64,000 nt of DNA. Source: Salibacter halophilus. Its GTDB lineage: Bacteria; Bacteroidota; Bacteroidia; Flavobacteriales_G; Salibacteraceae. The position numbers were made by a program, and so were the translations under genes. Shown here piece by piece: positions 43,963 to 51,813 of this stretch. The notes beneath the pieces were generated by a model. The model saw only the letters and a program-made list of their open reading frames with translations, searched no databases and was not told the origin of the DNA. How positions within the stretch are numbered: the first letter of the stretch is position 1; each line of letters starts with the position of its first letter. The stretch lies in NCBI RefSeq assembly GCF_008806325.1, contig NZ_WACR01000005.1, positions 124,001-188,000 of the forward strand, in the 5' to 3' direction.

Positions 43963-46902
43963 ATGTTACGCAATTCAATCTATCTCGCGCTATTCATCTT
44001 TTTAGCGTCCTGTTCTCAAAAATCTCCAAAACACGAGACTAAAACGAAAAAGGACTCAAATGGATTCACCTATGAATACGTCACCAATGATCCGCTCAAT
44101 GCTCGTATTTACACGCTAAAAAATGGTTTAAAAGTCTTCCTTACGAACTACGAAGACGAACCCAGAATTCAAACACAAATTGGTTTTAATACCGGAGGAG
44201 CTAACGATCCTGAAAATGCTACAGGACTTGCTCATTATTTGGAACACATGCTCTTCAAAGGAACATCTGAGTATGGAACTATCGACTACGAAAGTGAAAA
44301 GCCACTTTTAGATTCAATCGAAGTGATGTTTGAGCATTATAGAACACTTGACGATGAAGAAAAACGCAAAGCTTATTATAGTAAAATAGACAGCGTTTCT
44401 CAAGTTGCCTCACAATACACCGTTCCTAATGAATACGATAAACTCATGTCAATGGTAGGGGCTACGGGAACAAATGCTTACACAAATAATGACCAAACGG
44501 TTTACATCAATGATATTCCAGCTAATGAGCTGGAACGCTGGCTACAGGTTGAGAGAAACCGTTTTCAGGAATTGGTTCCCAGATTATTCCACACAGAGCT
44601 CGAAACAGTTTACGAAGAAAAGAATCAATCACTTGACAATGATTACTCAAAGACATTTGATGCTCTCAACAAAATGCTCTATCCGGGTCACCCATACGGA
44701 ACACAAACCGTAATCGGGACGATTGATCACTTAAAAAATCCATCAATAACAGAGATTAAAAAGTACTTTGACAAATACTATGTTCCTGATAACGCTCTCA
44801 TCTCAATGAGTGGTGATATCGATTACGATGAAACCATAAAACTCATCGATAAATATTTTGGCGATTGGGAATCTGATGGTGTATCACTACCAAATCATCC
44901 ACAAGCCGAACCTGTTACGGAAGTTAAAAAAGAAGAAGTTTACGGTCCCGATAGCGAGTTCCTCTACATGGGATACCGCATTCCGGGATCTGACCAAAAG
45001 ACAAAACTCACAGCAGAGCTGGCCGATATGGTAATGAACAACTCTGAAGTTGGCTTGATTGATCTCAATCTCATTCAGAACCAAAAGGTGCTCAGAGCCG
45101 GAAGTTTCGTAAGAGATCAAAAAGATCACGATGCCTATATCATGTATGGTAACCCGCGTGAAGGCCAGTCGCTCGATGATGTGAAAAACTTACTCCTGGC
45201 GCAGATTGACAGTTTGAGAAAAGGAGCGTTTAGCGATGAAATGCTCGAAGCTATTATTACAGATTTGGAAGTATCTGAAATGCGCAGCAATGAGCGAAAC
45301 TGGAGCAGAGCCAGCACTTACCTGGGCAGTTTTAGAGATAATGAACCGTGGATCAATCATGTGTCTCGATTTGACTCTATGCGCACCATCACCAAACAGG
45401 ATATCATGGATTTTGCGCAAAAGAATTACCGTGATGATAACTATGTAATCGTGTACAAACGAAATGGTGAAGACACGACTAAAGTACAAATCGAGAAACC
45501 TCAAATCACAGAAATAGATATCAATCGCGATACGAACTCGGTGTTTTTCAAAACGCTCAAAAGCGAAAAGCCTGAAAGATTGAAACCGGTTTATGTGGAC
45601 TATGAAAAGGATATCCAAAACACAAAATTGGGAAATAAAATCCCTGTTTACTACACGAAAAACAAGGATAATTCGCTTTTCACAATGTACTACCTTTTGG
45701 ATATGGGTCGCCTGTCAGATCCAAAACTCAATACCGCAGTAAAATACCTCGAGTACCTGGGTACCGATAGCCTCTCTGCTGAGGAAATCAAAAGTGAAAT
45801 GTACCGACTGGGCTGTAGTTTCCGCGTATATCCGGGAAATCACACAGCCTATATTTCATTGAACGGATTGGAGAAAAACCTTGCTGAGGCCACTGAGCTT
45901 TTCGAGCATTTATTGAGTAATGTTGAGCCTGATGAAGAGGCTTTGGACAACATGATCACAGACATCATCAAAGAGCGTGAAGATAACAAGAAAAGTAAGT
46001 TCTATATCCTCTACATGGGACTCAACGATTACGGAACTTATGGGAAAGAGTCGCCCGGTAAATACAACTTGAGTAAAGATGAGTTAGAAGCATTGAGCGG
46101 AGATGAACTAACCGGAATCATCAAAGACTTGCTCAACTACGAACACCGCGTTCTGTATTACGGTGCGCAGGATCTGAATAAAGTCAAAAAGACTCTCGAA
46201 CCTCGTCATTACATTGCTGAAAACTTAAAAGCTCCTAAAAAAGAGAAAGAATTTGAGTTTTGGAAAAACGATGAAAATGAAGTTTACTGGACACATTACG
46301 ACATGGTTCAAACTGAGTTGATGTTCCTCAACATCAACCGCGACTTTGATGAAGAGTTACTTCCTCTCGTAAAAATGTACAATGAATACTTTAGTGGCTC
46401 TATGGGGTCTATCGTGTTCCAGGAAATGCGAGAAGGAAAAGCACTTGCTTATTCTGCTTATGCGAGTTATTCAACTCCTTACCTACCTGACGAACCATTT
46501 AAAATTCGCGCGTTCATCGGTACACAAGCTGATAAACTGCCTGATGCTCTCCCGGCAATGGTTGAAACACTCAACAATCCGCCCGCTTCAGAGAAAGCAT
46601 TTGAAAATGCCAAAGAAGCACTGATGAGTCAGATCGAGAGTGAGCGCGTAACCAAAACGAGTATTTTGTTCAATTACGAAACAGCTCGCAGAATGGGCTA
46701 CGACACTGACATTAGAAAAGCTGTGTACGAAGCTGCTCCAGACATCACTTTACAGGATGTCCTCGACTTCCAAAAGGATAATGTGAAAGACAAGAACTTC
46801 AGGCTGATGGTGCTTGGGGACAAGGACAAAATCGATTTTGAAGCACTTGAAAAATACGGCCCCGTCAAAGAGCTGAAGCTCGAAGAAATATTCGGGTATT
46901 AA
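43963..46902 (+). CDS. M16 family zinc metallopeptidase, lipoprotein
   Basis: The 979-residue product starts MLRNSIYLALFIFLASCSQKS, a lipoprotein signal with Cys 17. It has two M16 (pitrilysin/insulinase) halves. The first carries the inverted zinc motif HYLEH (residues 91-95, GLAHYLEHMLFKGTSEYG) with the downstream Glu in ELETVYEEKNQSL (about 214-226). The second half (about 530-979) lacks the motif, as usual for the inactive partner domain. It probably clears peptides in the envelope. The full length matches two-domain family members. The motif at 44986 encodes GSDQ. Single transcription unit with a terminator after it. Confidence 0.93.
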   Translation: MLRNSIYLALFIFLASCSQKSPKHETKTKKDSNGFTYEYVTNDPLNARIYTLKNGLKVFLTNYEDEPRIQTQIGFNTGGANDPENATGLAHYLEHMLFKGTSEYGTIDYESEKPLLDSIEVMFEHYRTLDDEEKRKAYYSKIDSVSQVASQYTVPNEYDKLMSMVGATGTNAYTNNDQTVYINDIPANELERWLQVERNRFQELVPRLFHTELETVYEEKNQSLDNDYSKTFDALNKMLYPGHPYGTQTVIGTIDHLKNPSITEIKKYFDKYYVPDNALISMSGDIDYDETIKLIDKYFGDWESDGVSLPNHPQAEPVTEVKKEEVYGPDSEFLYMGYRIPGSDQKTKLTAELADMVMNNSEVGLIDLNLIQNQKVLRAGSFVRDQKDHDAYIMYGNPREGQSLDDVKNLLLAQIDSLRKGAFSDEMLEAIITDLEVSEMRSNERNWSRASTYLGSFRDNEPWINHVSRFDSMRTITKQDIMDFAQKNYRDDNYVIVYKRNGEDTTKVQIEKPQITEIDINRDTNSVFFKTLKSEKPERLKPVYVDYEKDIQNTKLGNKIPVYYTKNKDNSLFTMYYLLDMGRLSDPKLNTAVKYLEYLGTDSLSAEEIKSEMYRLGCSFRVYPGNHTAYISLNGLEKNLAEATELFEHLLSNVEPDEEALDNMITDIIKEREDNKKSKFYILYMGLNDYGTYGKESPGKYNLSKDELEALSGDELTGIIKDLLNYEHRVLYYGAQDLNKVKKTLEPRHYIAENLKAPKKEKEFEFWKNDENEVYWTHYDMVQTELMFLNINRDFDEELLPLVKMYNEYFSGSMGSIVFQEMREGKALAYSAYASYSTPYLPDEPFKIRAFIGTQADKLPDALPAMVETLNNPPASEKAFENAKEALMSQIESERVTKTSILFNYETARRMGYDTDIRKAVYEAAPDITLQDVLDFQKDNVKDKNFRLMVLGDKDKIDFEALEKYGPVKELKLEEIFGY

Positions 46903-46930
46903 TTAACTGAGAAAATACACTCACATTCAG

Positions 46931-46976
46931 AACCGAACTTTGTGCTGTTTAGGCATTGGGTTCGGTTTTTTCTTTT
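46931..46976 (+). terminator. Terminator after the M16 gene
   Basis: AACCGAAC (46931-46938) pairs with GTTCGGTT (46960-46967), followed by a T-rich run. Confidence 0.8.
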
Positions 46977-47307
46977 ATGCAAATGCAAGAAATGTGATCC
47001 GTACCTACGGCACTCTGAGCTTTTTATGAACGATCGGCTCCGGGTTATCACCCGCAGATAGAGGTGAAACGTGCCTAGCGGCACTCGAAAGATGAGTGCC
47101 GCTAGGCACGACTATATTCTAATCTGGGGTTTAGCCCAGAGTTGATTGAATTCTCACATGGGAAGAAAAACTTTTGTTACTCTCTCATTAGCTAAAGGTA
47201 TGGGCGAATGGCCGTAACCGGTCACAAGAAACATGACACACTCCGCCTCTATCTTGAGATCACGAACAAACAAAAATAGCAGAACATAATAAGTTTTGGG
47301 AGTAAGT
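46977..47307. other. Non-coding stretch with REP-like palindromes
   Basis: I find no gene here. It holds the palindromic element at 47067-47146 (listed separately), then about 160 bases up to the cassette, in which I recognise nothing beyond simple AT-rich sequence. Confidence 0.7.
47067..47146. repeat. REP-like palindromic element, left copy
   Basis: A perfect 17-base stem joins 47070-47086 (CGTGCCTAGCGGCACTC) and 47094-47110 around a 7-base loop. A second hairpin, TCTGGG (47123-47128) with CCCAGA (47135-47140), follows. Both parts recur at 48780-48831, with 24 identical bases in the second. The style matches repetitive extragenic palindromes of Bacteroidota that are linked to REP-associated transposases; no such transposase is in the window. 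Confidence 0.85.
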
Positions 47308-47763
47308 TTAGCTTTTAAGTATAATGAAGAAAATCCTTGAAAACCTAACACTTAAAGTCCAACTGTAGATAACCGAAAATAAAGTGATCGATAAATGAAA
47401 TGGTAGGATATAATCGTAAGCTGGTAGTGATTCTATGATCGGGTATAAGAACAAAACTAATATTGAAACGAAATGCCAAACTATAGTGTTTATCAGATAT
47501 TTCTGAACTCGGCTATAAGCATCTTGATCTCTAATAAACTTCATTCTTCTTGTATTAATTGATGATAGAACAGTAAATATTGTTAAAAAAAAACCAATTA
47601 AAGTGCCACTTATACTCAATGCATTATCTACTGATTTATCAAAGAGAGAATCATAGCAAAACCCATCTTTAATATTCCAAAAGAAAAAAAATGAAAGTGC
47701 TGCACTTAATACTAAAGGCCAAAACTTCTCTACGTAAAATGCTGCACTAGCCTTCATCATCAA
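47308..47763 (-). CDS. Four-helix membrane protein of a two-gene cassette
   Basis: A 151-residue protein with four hydrophobic segments (about residues 14-30, 47-67, 93-113, 121-140). The second helix, NALSISGTLIGFFLTIFTVLSSI, continues into a basic cytoplasmic stretch (NTRRMKFIRDQDAYSRVQKY). Small proteins of this type are frequent membrane effectors in two-gene defence modules, but I cannot name a family. The start overlaps the end of the upstream gene by 17 bases, so the two are translated together. It lies in motif-free, AT-rich DNA between REP-like repeats, consistent with transfer. Confidence 0.7.
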   Translation of the reverse strand: MMMKASAAFYVEKFWPLVLSAALSFFFFWNIKDGFCYDSLFDKSVDNALSISGTLIGFFLTIFTVLSSINTRRMKFIRDQDAYSRVQKYLINTIVWHFVSILVLFLYPIIESLPAYDYILPFHLSITLFSVIYSWTLSVRFSRIFFIILKS

Positions 47764-48670
47764 TTGAATACGTTTTTAGAATACTGTCTCTATTTTTAAT
47801 ATACAACCTTTCAACTTGTTCTAACCTGTCTGAAGTATTATAATCAGCAATCAACCTATCATCAACCTGATAATAAAACTCTTCATAAAGCCTTTCTTCA
47901 ACTAATTCTAGACTAATAGCTTTATCTTCACCGTCAACTTTCCCTGTTACTTTGAGCTTTTTAACTTCATCAGTATCTTTATAGTTTAGTAAACCTCTCA
48001 CCATATCACGAACCTTCCCAAGCCTTAATGTTCCTTTATTTCTCTTAGTCTCTGGTGAAACACTAATTCTGTATGTTAATAAATCGGTATCAGTATTATC
48101 AGCTGATTTTGTTATTTGACTAATTGACTTTTCACCACCTTCAGAAAGTAAAGTCCCATTTTGAACCCTAGCCAAATTAGCCTCAACTTCATAAACAGAC
48201 CCCATATCATAAAATTTTTTGATCTGACCAGGCTCTATTATTATACCAGCCTCTACACTTCCCATTCCAGTATGCTCTCTTATATACTTTAACAGTGTCT
48301 GTGGACTGACTCCATTACCACTTTCAATCGCTAAAATATTAGCTGTAGGCTCTATTATAAAACATGCAACTTTTAGTAAGCCGGCCGAGTCAGACAATTG
48401 AAGTTTGTTTACAATACGATTGTCTATATCCATACTAGGAGGGATATTTTTCATTTGAGTCTTGAAAATTACGCCTCTCATATAATTTCCACTCCTTCTA
48501 TGTTCTAATGGTTTGTTAATGGAATGTACGTAAGCAGAACTATCCATTAAATCAAAACTCTGAATCTTACCAAACTCTTTTAGACACTCTCTAATCTCTT
48601 TTGGAGAAGTTATATTATCATACTTGGGTATAATTTGAAAAAAGTTAACTGTCGATTTCTTATTAGCCAT
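47747..48670 (-). CDS. Hypothetical cytoplasmic protein of a two-gene cassette
   Basis: The 307-residue product has no signal or membrane segment. It begins MANKKSTVNFFQIIP and contains GNYMRGVIFKTQMKNIPPSMDIDNR (about 62-86), FIIEPTANILAIESGNGVSPQTLLKYI (102-128) and a C-terminal half with LRLGKVRDMVRGLL and VKKLKVTGKVDGEDKAISLELVEERLYEEF. The layout resembles DUF-type cytoplasmic partners in defence systems (for example those in Kiwa or DUF6731/DUF4747 groups), but I cannot assign it to any from memory. First gene of the cassette, followed by an overlapping membrane-protein gene. Only a one-mismatch motif copy (48220) lies inside. Confidence 0.65.
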   Translation of the reverse strand: MANKKSTVNFFQIIPKYDNITSPKEIRECLKEFGKIQSFDLMDSSAYVHSINKPLEHRRSGNYMRGVIFKTQMKNIPPSMDIDNRIVNKLQLSDSAGLLKVACFIIEPTANILAIESGNGVSPQTLLKYIREHTGMGSVEAGIIIEPGQIKKFYDMGSVYEVEANLARVQNGTLLSEGGEKSISQITKSADNTDTDLLTYRISVSPETKRNKGTLRLGKVRDMVRGLLNYKDTDEVKKLKVTGKVDGEDKAISLELVEERLYEEFYYQVDDRLIADYNTSDRLEQVERLYIKNRDSILKTYSIDDEG

Positions 48671-48779
48671 AGGGTTACATTTTAGGTTTGAAACAGCGCA
48701 ATTTAATCAAAATATAGAAGAATAAGTTATAGTATATAATAATAGAAGTGTAAAGTGCCAAATGTCACTAACCTTTCAA

Positions 48780-48904
48780 GTGCCGATAGGCACGACTCAC
48801 AACTAACTCTGGGGTTTAGCCCAGAGTTGATAAAAATTGCTTGCTTAGTAAAGAGTGCTGTAGGCACGGAGCACTTTAAAACCAGGATTACTTCGTGATC
48901 CCTG
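48780..48904. repeat. REP-like palindromic element, right copy
   Basis: GTGCCGATAGGCACGACT (48780-48797) matches the left copy at 47096-47113 in 17 of 18 bases, and 48808-48831 matches 47123-47146 in all 24. A related GTGCTGTAGGCACGGAGCAC (48855-48874) and a hairpin CCAGGATTA/TGATCCCTGG (about 48882-48905) follow. With the left copy it brackets the two-gene cassette in the same orientation. Confidence 0.85.
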
Positions 48905-48919
48905 GAGTTCCGAATTCCG

Positions 48920-49039
48920 AAAGGAAAGCCTCATTCGTTGAATGAGTACCTTTTTTTATGAGCTAAAAAGCTCATGCGAGCATGACTTTTTAACTCATAA
49001 AAAAAGCCTTTAAATCTTTCGATTTAAAGGCTTTCCTTT
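48920..49039. repeat. Compound nested palindrome abutting tRNA-Arg
   Basis: Outer arms AAAGGAAAGCC (48920-48930) and GGCTTTCCTTT (49029-49039) are exact complements. Inside are TCATTC-GTT-GAATGA (48931-48945); a 20-base arm (48951-48970) pairing 19 of 20 with CTTTTTAACTCATAAAAAAA (48986-49005), with TCATG/CATGA inside its loop; and the hairpin 49003-49034. Alternative folds compete. Confidence 0.85.
49003..49034 (-). terminator. Terminator after tRNA-Arg
   Basis: AAAGCCTTTAAATC (49003-49016) pairs perfectly with GATTTAAAGGCTTT (49021-49034). On the minus strand it is followed by a run of T and lies 10 bases after the tRNA. Confidence 0.88.
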
Positions 49040-49044
49040 CTTAG

Positions 49045-49118
49045 TGACCTCGCCAGGATTCAAACCTGGAACCTCCTGAGCCGTAATCAGGTGCTCTATT
49101 CAGTTGAGCCACGAGGCC
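49045..49118 (-). tRNA. tRNA-Arg (anticodon ACG)
   Basis: On the minus strand GGCCTCG pairs with CGAGGTC (one G-T), discriminator A. The anticodon stem CCTGA/TCAGG encloses TTACGGC, giving ACG (read as inosine-CG after editing), for CGN codons. The T arm is CCAGG-TTTGAAT-CCTGG. The accessory cassette lies on its 3' side. Confidence 0.96.
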
Positions 49119-49135
49119 TTTATTGTTGAGTTAAA

Positions 49136-49154
49136 CTGTTGTTTTTCCCAACAG
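49136..49154 (-). other. Leader hairpin between promoter and tRNA-Arg
   Basis: CTGTTG (49136-49141) pairs with CAACAG (49149-49154), just after the expected transcript start. Comparable in place to the hairpin before tRNA-Met. Confidence 0.55.
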
Positions 49155-49159
49155 GGCTG

Positions 49160-49188
49160 CAAATATAAGAACAATATCGAAAAACAAT
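49160..49188 (-). promoter_or_regulatory. Promoter of tRNA-Arg
   Basis: Minus strand: TTG (49186-49188), 18 bases, TATATTTG (49160-49167). The bases TATATTTGCAGCCC are identical to those of the tRNA-Met promoter. Confidence 0.83.
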
Positions 49189-49197
49189 AGTCTCAAT

Positions 49198-50214
49198 TTA
49201 CTTTTTCTTTTTGTCGTCATCATCCTTGCCGCCTTCTTTTGGCTCGCTGATGCTGTCTCTCATATCAGTATCAGCCTGGATGTTTTTCATTCTGTAGTAA
49301 TCCATTAATCCGAGGTTTCCGGCTCTAAAGGCTTCAGATATAGCCATTGGCACTTCAGCTTCGGCTTCGATTACTTTGGCGCGAGCTTCCTGTGCTTTTG
49401 CTTTCATCTCCTGCTCTTCGGCAATTGCCATCGCTCTTCGTTCCTCAGCTTTCGCCTGAGCGATGTTTTTATCTGCCTCGGCCTGATCAGTTTGAAGCTC
49501 AGCTCCAATGTTTTTCCCGATGTCAACATCGGCAATATCAATGGAAAGTATTTCAAATGCTGTACCGGAATCGAGTCCCTTTTTCAGAACCGTTTTTGAA
49601 ATGATATCTGGGTTTTCCAAAACAGCTTTGTGAGAATCAGCAGAACCGATTGAAGACACAACGCCTTCTCCAACCCTCGCGAGGACTGTCTCTTCTCCTG
49701 CTCCACCCACAAGCTGGCGGATGTTGGCTCTGACCGTTACTCTCGCTTTTGCGATTAACTGAATCCCGTCTTTCGCTACAGCAGTTACGGGTGGCGTTTC
49801 AATAACTTTTGGAATAACCGACATTTGAACGGCTTCAAAAACATCTCTACCCGCAAGATCGATTGCTGTGGCAGAGTTGAAGTCGAGATCGATGTTGGCT
49901 TTATCGGCAGAGATCAAAGCCATCACGACATTCCGCACGTTACCACCGGCTAAGTAGTGAGCTTCGAGTTGATCGCTATTGAGTATAAGACCCGCCTTTG
50001 TGGCGTTGATCAATGCATCTACAATTGCTGATGGCGGTACACGTCTCCACCGCATCACGATCAATTGAAGAAGTGAGATTCTTACTCCTGAGATAATGGC
50101 TCTGAACCACAATCCGATCGGGATAAAATAAAGGATGATCCACAAGAGTATGAGCGCTCCAACTGCTACTCCTATAGTGACTCCCCAGGAGACTTGTAAT
50201 AAGTAAATATTCAT
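49198..50214 (-). CDS. floA: Flotillin-like protein FloA
   Basis: A 338-residue membrane-associated scaffold protein of bacterial functional membrane microdomains. The N-terminal hydrophobic segment (about 8-35) is followed by [41 protein letters not shown] (about 36-75), a SPFH-like domain, and a long Ala/Glu-rich helical region ([45 protein letters not shown], about 235-280). It ends in a Lys/Asp tail. The upstream nfeD gene overlaps its start by four bases, the usual pairing. Last gene of the eight-gene minus-strand operon. The motif at 49736 encodes TVRAN. Confidence 0.94.
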   Translation of the reverse strand: MNIYLLQVSWGVTIGVAVGALILLWIILYFIPIGLWFRAIISGVRISLLQLIVMRWRRVPPSAIVDALINATKAGLILNSDQLEAHYLAGGNVRNVVMALISADKANIDLDFNSATAIDLAGRDVFEAVQMSVIPKVIETPPVTAVAKDGIQLIAKARVTVRANIRQLVGGAGEETVLARVGEGVVSSIGSADSHKAVLENPDIISKTVLKKGLDSGTAFEILSIDIADVDIGKNIGAELQTDQAEADKNIAQAKAEERRAMAIAEEQEMKAKAQEARAKVIEAEAEVPMAISEAFRAGNLGLMDYYRMKNIQADTDMRDSISEPKEGGKDDDDKKKK

Positions 50215-50681
50215 GATTTAGAATTTTGAGATTCTACGTAAACTTTGCGGCCTTCAACAGAAACAACTCGAATTTCAGCGTGGTCATCGATAAAGCTGTT
50301 TCGGGCAATGACTTCCAAATATACATTGTTTATTCGAGCTTTCCCTGACGGATTGATTCTGGTTATTGCAATTCCGGTATCGCCTTCTTTAATATCGTAT
50401 TCATCGCTATTTGCCTTAGATGTAATATTGGAAGAAATGGTAATCGATTTCCAGGTATCGGCTCGCAGGAACTTGAACAGCAAAAGCGCTGTTACAGCTC
50501 CGGTTGAAACCAGAGTAATGGTTCCATAAGTTGTACTTTCGTAATAGGCTAAAACGATTCCGGTTACCATCAGTACTAATCCAATGATTCCTGGAATTCC
50601 TGCTCCCGGAATGAGGAAAACCTCAACGAGAAGGAGCAAAAGCCCAATTCCAACTATTATTAATGCTGTGGTCAGATCCAT
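50211..50681 (-). CDS. NfeD-like membrane protein
   Basis: A 156-residue short NfeD: two to three membrane helices (about 5-25, 28-46, 51-68, with the signature [30 protein letters not shown]) and a C-terminal OB-fold domain ([51 protein letters not shown]). It partners flotillins in membrane microdomains; floA follows with a four-base overlap. The start codon itself lies inside a copy of the dispersed motif (GGTCAGATCC at 50670-50679, encoding the initial MDLT on the minus strand), and the ATG directly follows the stop of the M48 gene. Confidence 0.9.
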   Translation of the reverse strand: MDLTTALIIVGIGLLLLLVEVFLIPGAGIPGIIGLVLMVTGIVLAYYESTTYGTITLVSTGAVTALLLFKFLRADTWKSITISSNITSKANSDEYDIKEGDTGIAITRINPSGKARINNVYLEVIARNSFIDDHAEIRVVSVEGRKVYVESQNSKS

Positions 50682-51476
50682 TTATTTCTTTTTAGCGTAA
50701 CTCTTTGCAACCGGGATGTATTCGCGAATATCATTGATCCGTTTTTCATCGCTAGGATGCGTTGATAGTAATTCCGGTGGCTTTTGTCCGCCTTGCTCAC
50801 TCATGCGCTTCCAAAAGTCGACCGCTGCTTCGCTGTTATATCCGGCATATTCCATAAAAACCAGTCCCATCTTATCGGCTTCGCTCTCGTGTGCTCTGGA
50901 GTAAGCTAATGTTCCAAGTTGAGAACCCAATCCGTAACTCAACATGAACAGGTCTCTGGTGTAACCGGGTTTTTCGTTCATGGCTACTGAGAGTGTTGCT
51001 CCTCCTAGCTGAACAAGCAACTGCTGACTCATCCTTTCATTGCCGTGGCGTGCAACGGCATGTGCTATCTCGTGGCTCATCACAACAGCTACACCTGTTT
51101 CATCCTGGCAGATGGGCATAATTCCGGTGTAAAAAACGACTTTACCGCCAGGCATGCACCAGGCATTTACTGTTTCGTCTTCTACGAGATTGAACTCCCA
51201 CTCAAAGCCTTTTACCCTACTGCTTTTTCCCTGAGACTTGAGAAATTGTTCGCAGGCTACTTTAAGTTTTTCCCCTGCGTTTTTCACCATTTTCGTTCTC
51301 TTATCGTAGTCGGGCACGGTGTTATGTTGCTCCAAAAAGCCGTTGTACTGTGTCAGGCTCATGCTCATGAGGTTTTGCTCATTGAGCAGGTTCACCTGTC
51401 TTCTTCCAGTAATTGGAACAGTCGCACACGAAACGAGAAGCGTTGCTGTGAGGAATATCGATAATAACTTATTCAT
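50682..51476 (-). CDS. M48 family metallopeptidase, lipoprotein (LoiP/YggG type)
   Basis: A 264-residue zinc peptidase beginning MNKLLSIFLTATLLVSCATVPITGRRQVNLL, a lipoprotein signal with Cys 17 and the TGRRQ segment common in this family. The zinc motif is HEIAHAVARHGNERMSQQ (about 135-152), with the third ligand in AHESEADKMGLVFMEYAGYN near residue 200. It ends STHPSDEKRINDIREYIPVAK, the usual C-terminal pattern. Likely degrades damaged envelope proteins. Between clpS and nfeD in the operon (19 and 0 bases). Confidence 0.94.
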   Translation of the reverse strand: MNKLLSIFLTATLLVSCATVPITGRRQVNLLNEQNLMSMSLTQYNGFLEQHNTVPDYDKRTKMVKNAGEKLKVACEQFLKSQGKSSRVKGFEWEFNLVEDETVNAWCMPGGKVVFYTGIMPICQDETGVAVVMSHEIAHAVARHGNERMSQQLLVQLGGATLSVAMNEKPGYTRDLFMLSYGLGSQLGTLAYSRAHESEADKMGLVFMEYAGYNSEAAVDFWKRMSEQGGQKPPELLSTHPSDEKRINDIREYIPVAKSYAKKK

Positions 51477-51495
51477 TCATCAAAAAATCTAACGA

Positions 51496-51813
51496 TTAGT
51501 GGATTTCAGCAGAAAGCCCTCTCCTCAACAGCTCTTCACATTTTGGCTTTAAGTCTTCAATTGAGCCGCGTTTTACATCGCATTTTCCTTTGTAGTGAAC
51601 CAGCATAGTACACTGCTCAGCCTGATTCATATCGTGCTCACACACTTCAATAAGGCACTGAATCACATAATCAAAGGTATTTACTTCATCGTTGAAAAGA
51701 ATTATTTTATTCTCATCATTCTCTTCAACCAATACATCCGTTTCTTCTTGTTCTTCTACTCCCGGTATTCCATTCAAAATGGGTAACTCCATAGTTCTGT
51801 CCATTTTATTCAC
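51496..51813 (-). CDS. clpS: ATP-dependent Clp protease adaptor ClpS
   Basis: Binds N-degron substrates and hands them to ClpA/ClpC-type unfoldases. The 105-residue protein has an acidic N-terminal tail (EEQEETDVLVEENDENKI) and the ClpS core: ILFNDEVNTFDYVIQCLIEVCEHDMNQAEQCTMLVHYKGKCDVKRGSIEDLKPKCEELLRRGLSAEI. The NDEVNTFDYV segment carries the Asn and Asp that bind the substrate's N-terminus. The start at 51813 overlaps the giant gene's stop by 8 bases; an ATG three codons later would remove the overlap. aat, which makes N-degrons, is at 17661-18371. Confidence 0.94.
   Translation of the reverse strand: MNKMDRTMELPILNGIPGVEEQEETDVLVEENDENKIILFNDEVNTFDYVIQCLIEVCEHDMNQAEQCTMLVHYKGKCDVKRGSIEDLKPKCEELLRRGLSAEIH

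Larger units (their letters stand above)
48671..49044. other. Non-coding palindrome-rich stretch before tRNA-Arg
   Basis: No gene found. It contains the right REP-like element (48780-48904) and the compound palindrome (48920-49039), both listed separately; the first 110 bases are plain AT-rich sequence and probably hold the cassette promoter. Confidence 0.7.

Noticed and set aside
47308-48670. Naming the two-gene cassette as Kiwa
   Set aside because: Only the general layout (membrane plus cytoplasmic protein) agrees; gene order differs and I cannot recognise the KwaB domain.
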